Made by a program: the position numbers and the translations under genes. A model generated the notes under the pieces. The model was not told the origin of the DNA, made no database searches, and saw only the letters and a list, made by a program, of their open reading frames with translations. Shown piece by piece: positions 12,104 through 22,257 of a stretch of 60,631 bases of DNA (its first letter is position 1; each line of letters begins with the position of its first letter). Location of the stretch: positions 16,903 to 77,533 of the forward strand of contig WIDE01000028.1 in NCBI GenBank assembly GCA_015039315.1, read 5' to 3'. Origin of the DNA: Clavulina sp. PMI_390. Its lineage: Eukaryota > Basidiomycota > Agaricomycetes > Cantharellales > Hydnaceae.

Positions 12104-13480
12104 ATGGTCGCCAGCCCTGCTATCGATGGTTTACCTCATGAAATTATCTCTTGGATCTTCCGTGAAGCCGTTCTGACTGGGGCATATAGCACTATACCTT
12201 CATCCATGTCGATCGTGGACTTGGTCTCCATATCTGGGGTATCTTCCTCGTGGAGAAGGCTGGCAATCAACGACCCAACTCTATGGACTGAGATCTATAT
12301 TGGCCCGGGGGCTGATTCCCAGCTGGAGCCTACTCGCGATGGAACGAATGACGATCCTTCGCTCATCCCTAGTAGGGACTTCGACCGCGTCCACGCATTC
12401 CTTGAGAGATCTCAAACCCTTCCGATCCGACTCGAGCTTTTCATAGACTTTGAAGAAGACGAAAGCTCTTCTGAGGGGTACGAGGAAAAGGCCATGGATT
12501 CGTGGCGAAACATGATGAACGTGCTAGAACCGCACCTGGAGCGGTGTCGTTTTCTCGAAGTTGTGTGGCGGCCGAAAAGACTGCACATGATGCCTGATCT
12601 CATTCGATGGATGCAACGCCCACGCTTTCCCTTGCTTACGAGTTTGGCGGTCTGGGACTGTGGACCTGCGACGCATCCGTCCCAGGAGCAAATTATCCAA
12701 AAGCCTTGGAATATCCAAGTAGATAAGGATCTTTTGGAATCATTCCGTTTTGCAAATGGGGGGTCCTATATTCCCGCTGACTTGGATGTCTCTTGGACCA
12801 AACTTTCCACTCTCGTGCTCCGAATATGCCAAAAGTTCTGGTCCAATGTCCAGGATACCCTCGTGCTTCTCCCGTCCCTCCAAAAGCTTGAGGTCATACT
12901 TTTTGAGACCGGACCGCCTCCCTCTCCACCTCCCCCAAGCCTTCGTGCCATACTCCCCAAACTCCAAGAGCTCACAACCAACTACCCTCTTTTCTGGACG
13001 GCCGTGTCATGCCCCAACTTATCCTCAATCCTCTGGCAGCATCACTTGGTGAGGATGGAGATCCACCAGCCCAAAGAGGTGTATGAATCAATCGCCCAGT
13101 TGACATCCGTTCATACTTTGACAATATCGACGGGCTCTCTCCTCCGCGCAGGTCCGATGCTACTCCTTCGCCATCTCACACATGTCGAGACGTTGGTGCT
13201 CGAAGACCTCAGCGATCTTGATTTGGCGATCTCCATGCTCGCCCCTCGACAAGTCCCTGAAGATGAAGCTGTCTTCTCCCGTCACCGTATTCACACGCTC
13301 GAGGCCATCCCCGAAAATGGGGTTCTCCCGAGGCTGAAGAATATCGAGCTTCTAGGGGAGCTTAGGGTGGCGCACGACGACGGTTTCGCTGAATTCTTCC
13401 GTGATCGCTTGCAGCGTCTGCGATCCATCGAGGTGGACTTGCTTGATGCAACGATTGTGGGACCTAATCATGGGAAGTAA
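12104..13480 (+). CDS. F-box protein, tandem copy 2
   Basis: Single exon, 458 residues, a clear paralogue of the gene 1.8 kb upstream: the F-box regions agree over most positions (IDGLPHEIISWIFREAVLTG; SGVSSSWRRLAINDPTLWTEI). Differences concentrate in the leucine-rich part and in a loop after the TEIYIG motif, which has a short insertion (about 12 residues longer). That pattern fits a conserved Skp1-binding end and a target-binding end that is free to change. Both frames are intact, so neither copy looks like a pseudogene. Start chosen at ATG 12104 by alignment with copy 1; the frame continues upstream without another ATG. Confidence 0.85.
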   Translation: MVASPAIDGLPHEIISWIFREAVLTGAYSTIPSSMSIVDLVSISGVSSSWRRLAINDPTLWTEIYIGPGADSQLEPTRDGTNDDPSLIPSRDFDRVHAFLERSQTLPIRLELFIDFEEDESSSEGYEEKAMDSWRNMMNVLEPHLERCRFLEVVWRPKRLHMMPDLIRWMQRPRFPLLTSLAVWDCGPATHPSQEQIIQKPWNIQVDKDLLESFRFANGGSYIPADLDVSWTKLSTLVLRICQKFWSNVQDTLVLLPSLQKLEVILFETGPPPSPPPPSLRAILPKLQELTTNYPLFWTAVSCPNLSSILWQHHLVRMEIHQPKEVYESIAQLTSVHTLTISTGSLLRAGPMLLLRHLTHVETLVLEDLSDLDLAISMLAPRQVPEDEAVFSRHRIHTLEAIPENGVLPRLKNIELLGELRVAHDDGFAEFFRDRLQRLRSIEVDLLDATIVGPNHGK

Positions 13481-14033
13481 GGGGAAGAAGTATGCACTCA
13501 GGTCTCCAGGCTCTCCATCAGCTGGTGGACATATTATTATGCTGGGGCGAACCACTCCGTCGACCTGGGCTGCTCAGTATCCATCATTTGGCAACTAGTT
13601 TCGTTTCTAAATATCGTTCGCAGTGTGGGCACAAAGTAGTTTCCAGTTGGAAAAAAGCACACGACTACACGCGCTTGATGGCATTGAAGATGAGCGGGGG
13701 GTTATTCTAAGTGGCACAGACGAAAGCAAAACTGGAAACTAGTCAAAGCCAAGCACGAGGATCAGCTGGACATAGCTCAGAACTAACTACTCCTACGGTA
13801 GTGGGCGGTAGTCTACGGGTAGACAGAGGGCGAAAAAGGAAGGGCGGTAGGAGAGCGGGAAGACTACTTTTGGTAGATAAGGGTAATGTGACGAAATGCA
13901 AGTAGGGTGATAGTGTGATGCAGAGTGATTAGACAGAATGCTGAGGCCAGACGAAGAGAAAGTAAGGGAATAAAGAAAGCAAGAACCAATAGACGCGCGA
14001 ATATAAGAACGAGAGAAAATCCTAGGCAAGTGC
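13481..14033. other. intergenic stretch between F-box copy 2 and SSC1
   Basis: About 550 bases between convergent genes. The first about 190 bases retain similarity to the 3' flank of F-box copy 1 (see the tandem duplication). The remainder is purine-rich and should hold the 3' UTR of the Hsp70 gene. No coding frame is convincing. Confidence 0.5.
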
Positions 14034-16449
14034 TTAGTTCTTCTTCTCGCCCTCAGTCGATGAGCCCTCGGTCGATGATGACTCGGAGGACTGCTGGTTG
14101 GCAGCGTTCTCTGCGTTCTTCTTCTCGTAGACCTTCGAGAACAGGCCGAGGGAGGCCTGCTGGGTCTTGGCAATCTGCTCACGGATGGCGTCGGCGGTGA
14201 TGCCGGCCTCGCCAGCCTGGCCCTTGACGGCAATCGCACGGAGCTCAGTGACGAGCTTGGCGACGCTCTCAGCCTCGGTCTTGTCGACCTGCTCCTTGAA
14301 GTCGGCCATAGCTAGATAAGATGAAGGTTCTCAGTGCCTGATTCTCACAATCAAAGTCGTAGATTTTGCACTCACCCTTCTCGGTCTCGGCGCAAACAGA
14401 GTCAGCCTTGTTAGCCTCCTCGATGACCAGGCGGCGCTCCTTATCAGCCTCGGCGTTCTTCTCGGACTCCTCGATCATGCGCTCGATATCCTTGTCAGAG
14501 AGACCAGATGAAGAGGCAATGGTCATGGACTGGTCCTTGTTGGTGGCCTTGTCCTTGGCGGAGACGTTGACGATACCATCTATATTGCGGAGACGACAAG
14601 TCAGCGAGGGTGAAATAACAATCATTATCACGAGTATCGAACGTACCAGCATCGATATCGAAGGTGATCTCGATCTGAGGAACACCCTTGGGCGCGGGGG
14701 GAATACCGACGAGGTTGAAGTTACCAAGGAGCTTGTTGTCCCTGACAAGCTCACGCTCGCCCTGGTAGATCTTGACCTCGATGGCGGTTTGACCGTCGGC
14801 GGCAGTGGAGAAGGTCTGGCTCTTCTTGGTGGGGATGGTGGTGTTACGGGAGATGAGCTTGGTCATGATACCACCAAGGGTCTCGATACCGAGGGAGAGG
14901 GGAGTGACATCGAGGAGGAGGATGTCGGTAACGTTACCAGCCAAGACACCACCCTGGATAGAGGCACCAATAGCGACGGCCTCATCGGGGTTCACACCCT
15001 TGGAGGGGTCACGGCCGAAGGTAGACTTGACAGTCTCGATGACCTTGGGCATACGGCTCATGCCACCGACGAGAATGACCTCGTTGATCTCGCTGGCAGA
15101 AACACCGGCATCAGTGAGCGCCTTCTTGCATGGCTGGATGGTGCGCTCAATGAGACCACCAACGAGGGTCTCGAACTGGCTTCGCCCAAGCTTCAAGTTG
15201 ATGTGCTTAGGCCCGCTGGCATCAGCAGTGATGAAGGGCAAGTTGACCTCGGTCTGAGCAGTCGATGACAGCTCAATCTTGGCCTTCTCAGCCGCCTCAC
15301 GGATGCGCTGGATGGCCATGCGGTCCTTAGACAGATCAATGCCGTTCTCAGTCTTGAACGCATCCAGGATGTGCTGAACAAGAGCAATATCGAAGTCCTC
15401 ACCACCCAAGTGAGTGTCACCGTTGGTAGACTTGACTTCGAAGACACCCTTTTGCATCTCGAGAATGGAGATATCGAAGGTACCACCACCAAGATCGTAG
15501 ACGGCGATGACAGACGAGTCTGTGCGGTCCAGACCGTAGGCGAGGGCGGCAGCAGTGGGCTCGTTGATGACACGGAGGACCTCCAAGCCAGCAATGGCAC
15601 CAGCATCCTTTGTTGCTTGTCGCTGAGCGTCGTTGAAGTACGCAGGGACAGTGACGACTAGGGTGGGAACTTTAAGCACAGAAATTTCGGCGCGTAACCG
15701 AGTGGCACTTACCAGCGTGCTTGACGGATTTGTTCAGGTACTGCTCAGCAGTAACCTTCATCTTGGTCAGGACCATCGATGAAAGCTCCTCAGCGGACTA
15801 GGTGAACGAAAAAAGATGAGCATATATGGCGAGAAAAAAGTTTGGGGAGATGTGTCACACGTACGAGTTGCTGAGTTTTGCCCTCCTGCTCAATCTGCAC
15901 TGCTGGCCGCCCGTCAGGCTTGGCCACGACCTTGAAGGGCCTAGTAGGAGAAGAAAAAATGTTTAGCACCAAGTAAAATGAAAAATTTATGAAAGAATGC
16001 GCCGTGACTCACCAGTGCTCGACGTCAGACTGGACTTCCTTGTCCCTGAACTGGCGACCAACGAGACGCTTGAAGCCGAACACGGTGTTTTGGGGGTTGA
16101 CGACACCCTGACGCTTCGCTGGCAGGCCGACGAGACGCTCGCCGTGCTTGGTGAAGCCGACGACGGATGGTGTTGTTCGTTGACCCTCCGCGTTCTCAAT
16201 CACACGCGACACCTTGCCCTCCATGATGGACACACACGAGTTGGTGGTGCCCAAGTCAATGCCAATGACGGGGCCATTGACCTTGCTGTTCATGTTACGA
16301 GCAATGAGGTTGCGAGGAATTTGCTGGACATTTTTCGAACAAGATATGCGTCAGCGGCCACTCGAATTTGGTGCAACGCCCAAAATGCTCACCGAAAAGC
16401 GCCCAGTCCTGGCAATGGACGAGCGAGAGGCAGCAATAGCAGAGAACAT
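14034..16449 (-). CDS. SSC1: mitochondrial Hsp70 (Ssc1 type)
   Basis: Seven exons (16449-16393, 16323-16013, 15940-15865, 15797-15713, 15657-14647, 14579-14376, 14311-14034) give 673 residues in frame. A basic presequence ([19 protein letters not shown], then RNLIARN) precedes the ATPase domain with [13 protein letters not shown], the [14 protein letters not shown] phosphate loop and [16 protein letters not shown]. The substrate-binding domain contains [17 protein letters not shown] and [16 protein letters not shown] helical lid and a Ser/Glu-rich tail ending EGEKKN follow, without an EEVD or HDEL signal. The TTNSCV and MSRMPKV variants and the presequence mark the mitochondrial DnaK-like class. 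Ssc1 is the import motor on the matrix side of TIM23 and folds matrix proteins; TIM50, encoded 29 kb away, works in the same import path. An unusual CACGT repeat lies 126-151 bases before the start. Confidence 0.96.
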
Positions 16450-16574
16450 GCTGAATGGAAGTGGTGGTGGAGGGGTAGGAAGGGGAGGACGAAGGCAAGG
16501 ATGTGGATGTGGATGGGAGGAGGAAGAGCTGGTGTGGCTTAAGTCGAAAAAAATTCGGCCTCCTTTTAATTTCG

Positions 16575-16600
16575 GCACGTCACGTCACGTCACGTCACGC
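16575..16600. promoter_or_regulatory. CACGT pentamer array upstream of SSC1
   Basis: Five head-to-tail CACGT units (the last is CACGC) lie 126-151 bases upstream of the SSC1 start codon and about 100 bases past the ATG11 stop. Each junction creates a TGACGTGA-like half site of bZIP (CRE/ATF) type, and the regular 5-base spacing is half a helical turn. No classic nGAAnnTTCn heat-shock element stands out nearby. A regulatory role is inferred from position and repetition only. Confidence 0.5.
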
Positions 16601-16700
16601 TTCCGGGCCTCGGTCCCTCAGCTTGCCAGAGACAGGTCATGCTCAAATATGGAAAAGTAGAGCTAAATGTAATGGTATTCCAAGATGTGCAGAATTGTCC

Positions 16701-19700
16701 TTATTGTTTGCTAGTACTATCCAACTTTCTAAGCAGGCTTCGCGCGTCACTCGACCCTTTGGCAACAGTCCCAGCTACACTGGCTGTATCCCCCTCACTC
16801 TCGCTGGCCATAGCGTCGGACGCAAGCGTGGGTGTCGAGTCCCTACGCCCCCTCCGAGTCAATGGTAGCCTCCATCCCGTCGCCAAAGACGCTAACGCTC
16901 CCCCAGTGGTGCTCAGGCCCAATGCACCAAACGTTGTGGACGTCGCAGTAGCTGGGGCTTTTGTCGACAGAGTCCGTTTTCTGCTCCGGTTGAGGAGCAC
17001 ATTAGATAGACCCTCTGAGGCCGATCCCGATGGTGAAGGTGTAACGGTGCTAGCCGCGCGATAATGGCGCATATGGTTCGACGTGGGGGGCGAGGAGGAT
17101 GTTGATGCATCTGACCGTTCAGACGGCAATGCGATGAGCTGAGGTGGCACGGGGGCACCATCCATAATCCCCTCATCTGCAAGAGCAGTAGTCGGGATGG
17201 CCTTGGAGGGAGAGGCCGCAACTATATATGCTGTGTGGTTGCCTATCGCTGTTGGCGGTCTGGAAGAGTGAGCAGAACGTATCGACTCAGCCTTTCGGAG
17301 TGGAGACCCAGTTTGAATGAGAGAGGGTCGTATGAGAGAATGAGAATGCCCTGATGCAACCCGCTTGCGAGGCTCAGGAGTGATGATTGGCGCTGGCGGT
17401 GGGGTAGAGGGAGTGGGGAGTTCCGTGGAATCCTCCAACGGAGGTGAGATAGGAACACCTATCGCCGACATAGATTGCGACTGAGCTAGCATTTTAGTGA
17501 GCGATGACGCTCCAGCGGGAACAGAATTTGGGGAGATGATATCTTGCGCTTGAGACGTGAACGACACTGAGGGCTCAATCATATTGTCAAAGTCAGGGGA
17601 CGAGCTTGGCTCGATGACTTCAACCTGGGACATGGGATTCACGTTTACCGACATACGGCGGTTAGGATTAGGTGGCATGTCTTGCGGCAGCGACACAGGA
17701 GCAGGAGTAGACACGGTTCGGCGCTGGTTGGGTGGGGGTGGCGCATAATCTTCTACCTCGAGCATATAAAACTTTACGCCATTGCCCAGCCTATCAAGCA
17801 AAGAAAGTGAGTACAACGCAGGCCAGATTCCTCATTATAAAACCTACCCATAGGGGTTAGTCGTGGGATCCTAAAGAGCACATCAGTACCCAAAAACGCA
17901 ACGGCAGCGCTGCAAACAAACTGACCCGATGATCGACGACTCGCTCTGAGATCGAAGTGATGCGAGCCACAATCCATTCCCGGGTTTCTAGCTGTGCCGC
18001 CACCTGTGGAGTGGATTTAAGGAAGTAGTGGGGGAAAGACACTATGTTGTGTCGGGAGACGATATCAGGGTCTGCTTATGGAAGAAATACTGCCCGCAGA
18101 ACATTCTTACCATTGAATGCGGCCCACGGCTTGGCAACCGAGTTTCTCGTGGGTAGGAAGAGAGCCAAATCACCCTTGGTAAAGTTCCTGAACGAGATTT
18201 TCCCTCGCGCTCGATCTCGATACTCCTTGCATTGCTTTTGCCACTTGCGGATCGTGCTATTGGCTTTGAGTACCGTTTCCGCAAAGGCATCAAGGTCGAA
18301 GCGTCGTAGGATCTGAAGTGAAGCGACAGGGTCTGACCAGTCAATGGGGGTCATATATGCTGTCTGCGCATCAGATGTCTTCGTTGCCTCAAGCTGAGTG
18401 TCAACAACAGTGGATTCGATCATGGAGGCAGCTGCCTGACGAGAGGATAGACGCGTAGCATGGGAGAGACTCTTCTGGGTAGAGTGGAGTAGTCGAGCAT
18501 TCGTATCGCGGAAACCGACAGCCATGTCCAGCATGTCTGCCAGCAAACGGTCAGCAGCAGTGAGTTTCCTTGTAAGATCATCCTGTTTCGCTCGGCCCTT
18601 CACAACCTCTTCCCGTAGTGCGGATTGCAGTTGTTCGGCCTCAGCGAGCTCATGTTGCCCGCGTTGGAGTTCCTCGCGGACGCCCTCAAGGTCGGCCTTG
18701 CGAACGTCAAGTTCCGCAGTAGCCTCTTTGAGCTCGCGCTGCATAGTCTCGTGGGCAGCCTGAAGCTCTGAGAATTGGTGTTCCAGCACAGCTCGATCAC
18801 CGTCTGCTTCAGCAATATGATCCCGTAGGACTCGATCAGCCTCCATGCTTTGCGTTCGGAGTAGCCGGTCCTTTTCCCGAGTGGCCTCGTTCAAGGCACG
18901 GAAAGCCTCGTCACCCTCTGCACGAGCAAACTTGATCTGGTCTTCGAGGTCCTCGCCACGAGCACGGGCTTCCTCGAGCTTGCGGAGAGTCTCAGCCTGC
19001 TCAGACAGAAGCGTTGTGAGTCGCTCGTCACCAGCGGCTTGTAGGCGATGATGCTCTTCGGTCTCTGCCCGCGCACGCTCAACCTCACGAGCAGCAATTT
19101 CAGCCTCCTTGGTCTTGCTTGTCGCTTCAGCAAGGGCCGCCTGCAGTTTCGCCTCTTTATCCTCCATTGATGAGACAAGATCGGCGTGTCTGGCCTCAAT
19201 CGCTTTACGAGCAGAAGTCTCGCGCTCCAGCGCTGCACGAAGATTCGCAACCTCGGCTTCCAAGCGGCTGTTCTGGTCACCCTTCTGTTGGAGTGCGGCA
19301 TCCCGTTCCGCTTGCAGGCGTTGCATCTCGGCCGCCGTGCTCTCGCGTTCATCGTGAAGTTGCTGCTCGCGGAGGGCTTGTGCCTCACGCATCTCGCGCA
19401 TCTGACCCACAGCCTCTCTATAAGCAGATGCATCGCTCTCGGCTAGTGAATTATAAGTGTGGAGTTGAGCAATATATCAAGGACGCGCACTCACTTCGTC
19501 GTTTGGAATGAACCAAACGATCAGGAGACAATACTAGAACAGAGAATACCCATGTGAGAAGGGTCTCGTGAACTCAACACTTTCACCGACTCACCTGTTC
19601 GCTCCATCAATCGATCAAATTCAGTATTCAGGCCTTCGATTCTTGAAATTTGCTTCTCGAGAGCAGCTTTGGTTTCCTTGAGCGGATGAGGAAACGCGTG

Positions 19701-21920
19701 CCCGATGGCACTAGGTGATCTTGCATCATCTGGAGGTGAATTCGAAGGGGTGGTAGAGGGTGGAGCAGTTGTTCGTTCGATCTGGTCGAGCATCTCCATG
19801 AAGACTGGGAAATATCTAGGATCAAAAACAATCCACGTATCGGGTGCATTGGGCGTAGCGCTTACTAATGATATCTTCCTTGGATAGCGAGAAGGCAGGG
19901 TCGCTCTGACCAACGGTGCTAACCTCAAGAGCAGGAGTCGGCTCGTCCATCTTGTCTTTGTTGTCGAAAGGAAGCTGTCCGTGTGATTCGCCTTTATACA
20001 GTTGACGACGTTTACGTTCGTTCGCTCTGTGCCAGAACGTGAGTGGAAGGTTAATGATCAACCCTCTCGAGTGTGCTTACGATATTCTAGCCATGACTTC
20101 CGCTATGGCTTGGGATTTTTCAGAGAAGAATTTGCCTGTGGACGGGAAGTGTTAGGTCACCAGCTACAGTACCTGTCAACGAAAGCTTCTCACCAAACTC
20201 TTTCCTGCGAACAATCTCAACGATGGTGTAGCCATAGATGTAGATCATGTTATGCAATCGGGCCATATGGTTAAATCCACCCTTGTTCCGTAGGTCGGTT
20301 TCGAGAGAAGTGAGGGCGGCGGGGAGCTCAGCCAGTGTGGATTGGAGGAAGGAGACTTGTCGTAAAACACCGAGGACGTGGGCGACGGATTGATTCTGTG
20401 AGACGACAGTAAGGGTCAATTGTAATGCTAGACGAATATCACACCAACCTTGACATCATTGACGTCTTCGACGTCTTGCCGAATAGTCTCCTCCAATCGT
20501 CGGATGTCTAGCTATATCGTTCAGATCACTATCGCCTGTAGAATAGGCTAGCGGGACGAACCTTGGAGCACGGAACTAGATGATGGGGCATTTCCTACAA
20601 AAGATAACAGTGGATTAGAGTGATGGTAAAATTGCAGTGTATGCAGCGCAGCTTACTTCGGAGACTGGAACAGATTTCCCTCAGTTTGTTGTAGCTGTGA
20701 ACTGCCCGTCGTTGGACAACATCGGCAGCGTCCCGACTGGATCATAATCGTGAGATGAGTGCTTGAATTGGACAAGCAGGTCGAATGCCACACTCACAAC
20801 TTTTTGGACACATAGCCTCGGACCTCATCAGCACCAGTAGTCAGTGTTGTCATGGAGGACTGGGCGTTGATGAACCGCGCGTTCAAATCATCTATGTGAA
20901 AGATTATCAGAGCCACAGGATCTGGGAGGGGTTTTCTAGGTTGAGGTGCCATACCATGGTGCTTGCCGCATGACTCCGCGACCAATTTCATCTTCTGCAT
21001 GGAAATATAGTCGACGAGCATACGCTGCTTCACTCCATCTTCGACTTGGCTCCTCACATTCGGCGACAGGAACTCGTGGTGTACTCGGATTTTGGATATG
21101 ATATCGAGATCTAAGCTGTGATTCCGCAACAGGGTCGCCTGCCGGTCCAACTCCTTCATAGCAATGAGCTCGAAGTTTTCGAACACTTCGGACAGAGATA
21201 AGACATGCTGATCCAGATTCGCGGCGGCTACTTTTAGAGCCCCCATTTGCGTCGTCAATGAGCGCTGGACAGCGGGGATATAGGCAATGTGCTCCTGGGC
21301 TGAGGCAAGGATCTCCTCGGGTGAAGCATCCTCTGATGAAAGGTGATGATGTGAGATTCGGATGTATGATACCGCCAACCAGCCATACCTGGTAGCAATG
21401 GCCGTATTTCAAGTGGGACTTCGAGGTGGTGGATGACATCTTTGAGCTCGGTGTCAAGGAATAGATACTCTCGATTGAAAACATAGATAGTCTGTGGACC
21501 GCACGTCAGTAAAAACGCCTCGAGCTACTTACTCAGCTTCGCTGTGCCGAGGATTTGCAATCGAACGCCAGGCGAAGATAAGGATGAACATAATAGGGTC
21601 ACAAACTCACGTCGTCCGGAGTTCCAGCCAATTGGCGCAAGTTCTCGTCGCGCAATTGCTGCCCATCCGACAAGAAGCATATTATAGAGTTTTGATCGAT
21701 ACCGGTGAGTTCAGAAATAAAGGTCTTTAAGGACCGTTCCCTAGAAAGAGGGGCAAGGAGAGATCGAAACAAGGGGGACGTTGCCACACCCGCGAACACA
21801 AGCGTGCGTCAGCTCGGCGTGAACGGCTTGGACAGGGATTTGGGCGCCATACCGCGCGATCTCATAGAGAGTTATCTGGGGCTCGAAAGTTCTTCCATCT
21901 TCAGCGGTGCATATCAGCAT
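16701..21920 (-). CDS. ATG11: autophagy scaffold protein Atg11
   Basis: Seventeen exons can be chained in frame to 1390 residues (21920-21853, 21740-21611, 21491-21389, 21332-20955, 20891-20798, 20736-20657, 20594-20562, 20507-20449, 20395-20194, 20135-20081, 20026-19866, 19804-19595, 19533-19495, 19442-18111, 18041-17926, 17870-17848, 17790-16701). The N-terminus starts MLICTAEDGRTFEPQITL. The middle (about 540-950) is a long coiled coil rich in Glu, Ala, Arg and Leu. The conserved Atg11 C-terminal domain is at about 955-1043 (ISFRNFTKGDLALFLP, KPWAAFN, PHYFLKS, REWIVARI, NPYGLGNGVKFY). A low-complexity Ser/Pro/Thr tail of about 345 residues follows. Atg11 links cargo receptors to Atg1 in selective autophagy. 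The N-terminal region about 160-440 corresponds to the Atg17-like part. The internal joins at exons 11-13 are the least certain. Confidence 0.92.
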
Positions 21921-22257
21921 GTGTGAATGAGAGTGGCAGTCCAAGGAGTTCGGAGACTGTTCGTGTGACACCCCTATGCGGTTTGTCACGCCTGAGCCCC
22001 ACCCGACAGAAGAGCGCTAAATGGCTCGACACCACAGCCTGTTGCGGGGATGACGGCAATGAATTGAAGTATGTATAATGCACAGCAGATGAGAGCGACA
22101 ACGAGAGCAAGAAAAGTAATGTACAAAATAAATATAACGTGGTGATTTCAAGGTCGTGACCAGAAAAAGGGATGCCGAAAAAGTATGAAAAAGAATGCGA
22201 GGTATCGGAGAGAAGATAATCTAGTTGGGTGGAAAGAAGAGAGAAGCGTGGGGGTGA
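21921..22257. other. intergenic stretch between ATG11 start and Zn2Cys6 gene stop
   Basis: About 340 bases holding the ATG11 promoter and the 3' end region of the next minus-strand gene. Nothing else is recognisable. Confidence 0.5.

Larger units (their letters stand above)
10060..13665 (+). repeat. tandem duplication of about 1.8 kb carrying an F-box gene and its flanks
   Basis: Two units, roughly 10060-11865 and 11866-13665, are homologous in their coding parts and also outside them. Upstream, GACGCATTCCCACGGTGTTC near 10084 matches CACGCATTCTCACGGTGTTC near 11867, and AAAAGTGCGTCTCT near 10222 matches CAAAGTGCGTCTCT near 12031. Downstream, ATGCTGGAGCAAACCAC (near 11723) matches ATGCTGGGGCGAACCAC (near 13539), and a CCAGTT-GAAAA block recurs near 11830 and 13642. 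The offset is about 1.8 kb throughout. This indicates one tandem duplication including the promoter. Exact edges need alignment. Confidence 0.75.

Noticed and set aside
14366..15268. 300-codon open frame on the plus strand
   Set aside because: It lies antisense to SSC1. Long antisense frames opposite Hsp70 genes are a known by-product of codon bias, and this one has no introns or family match.
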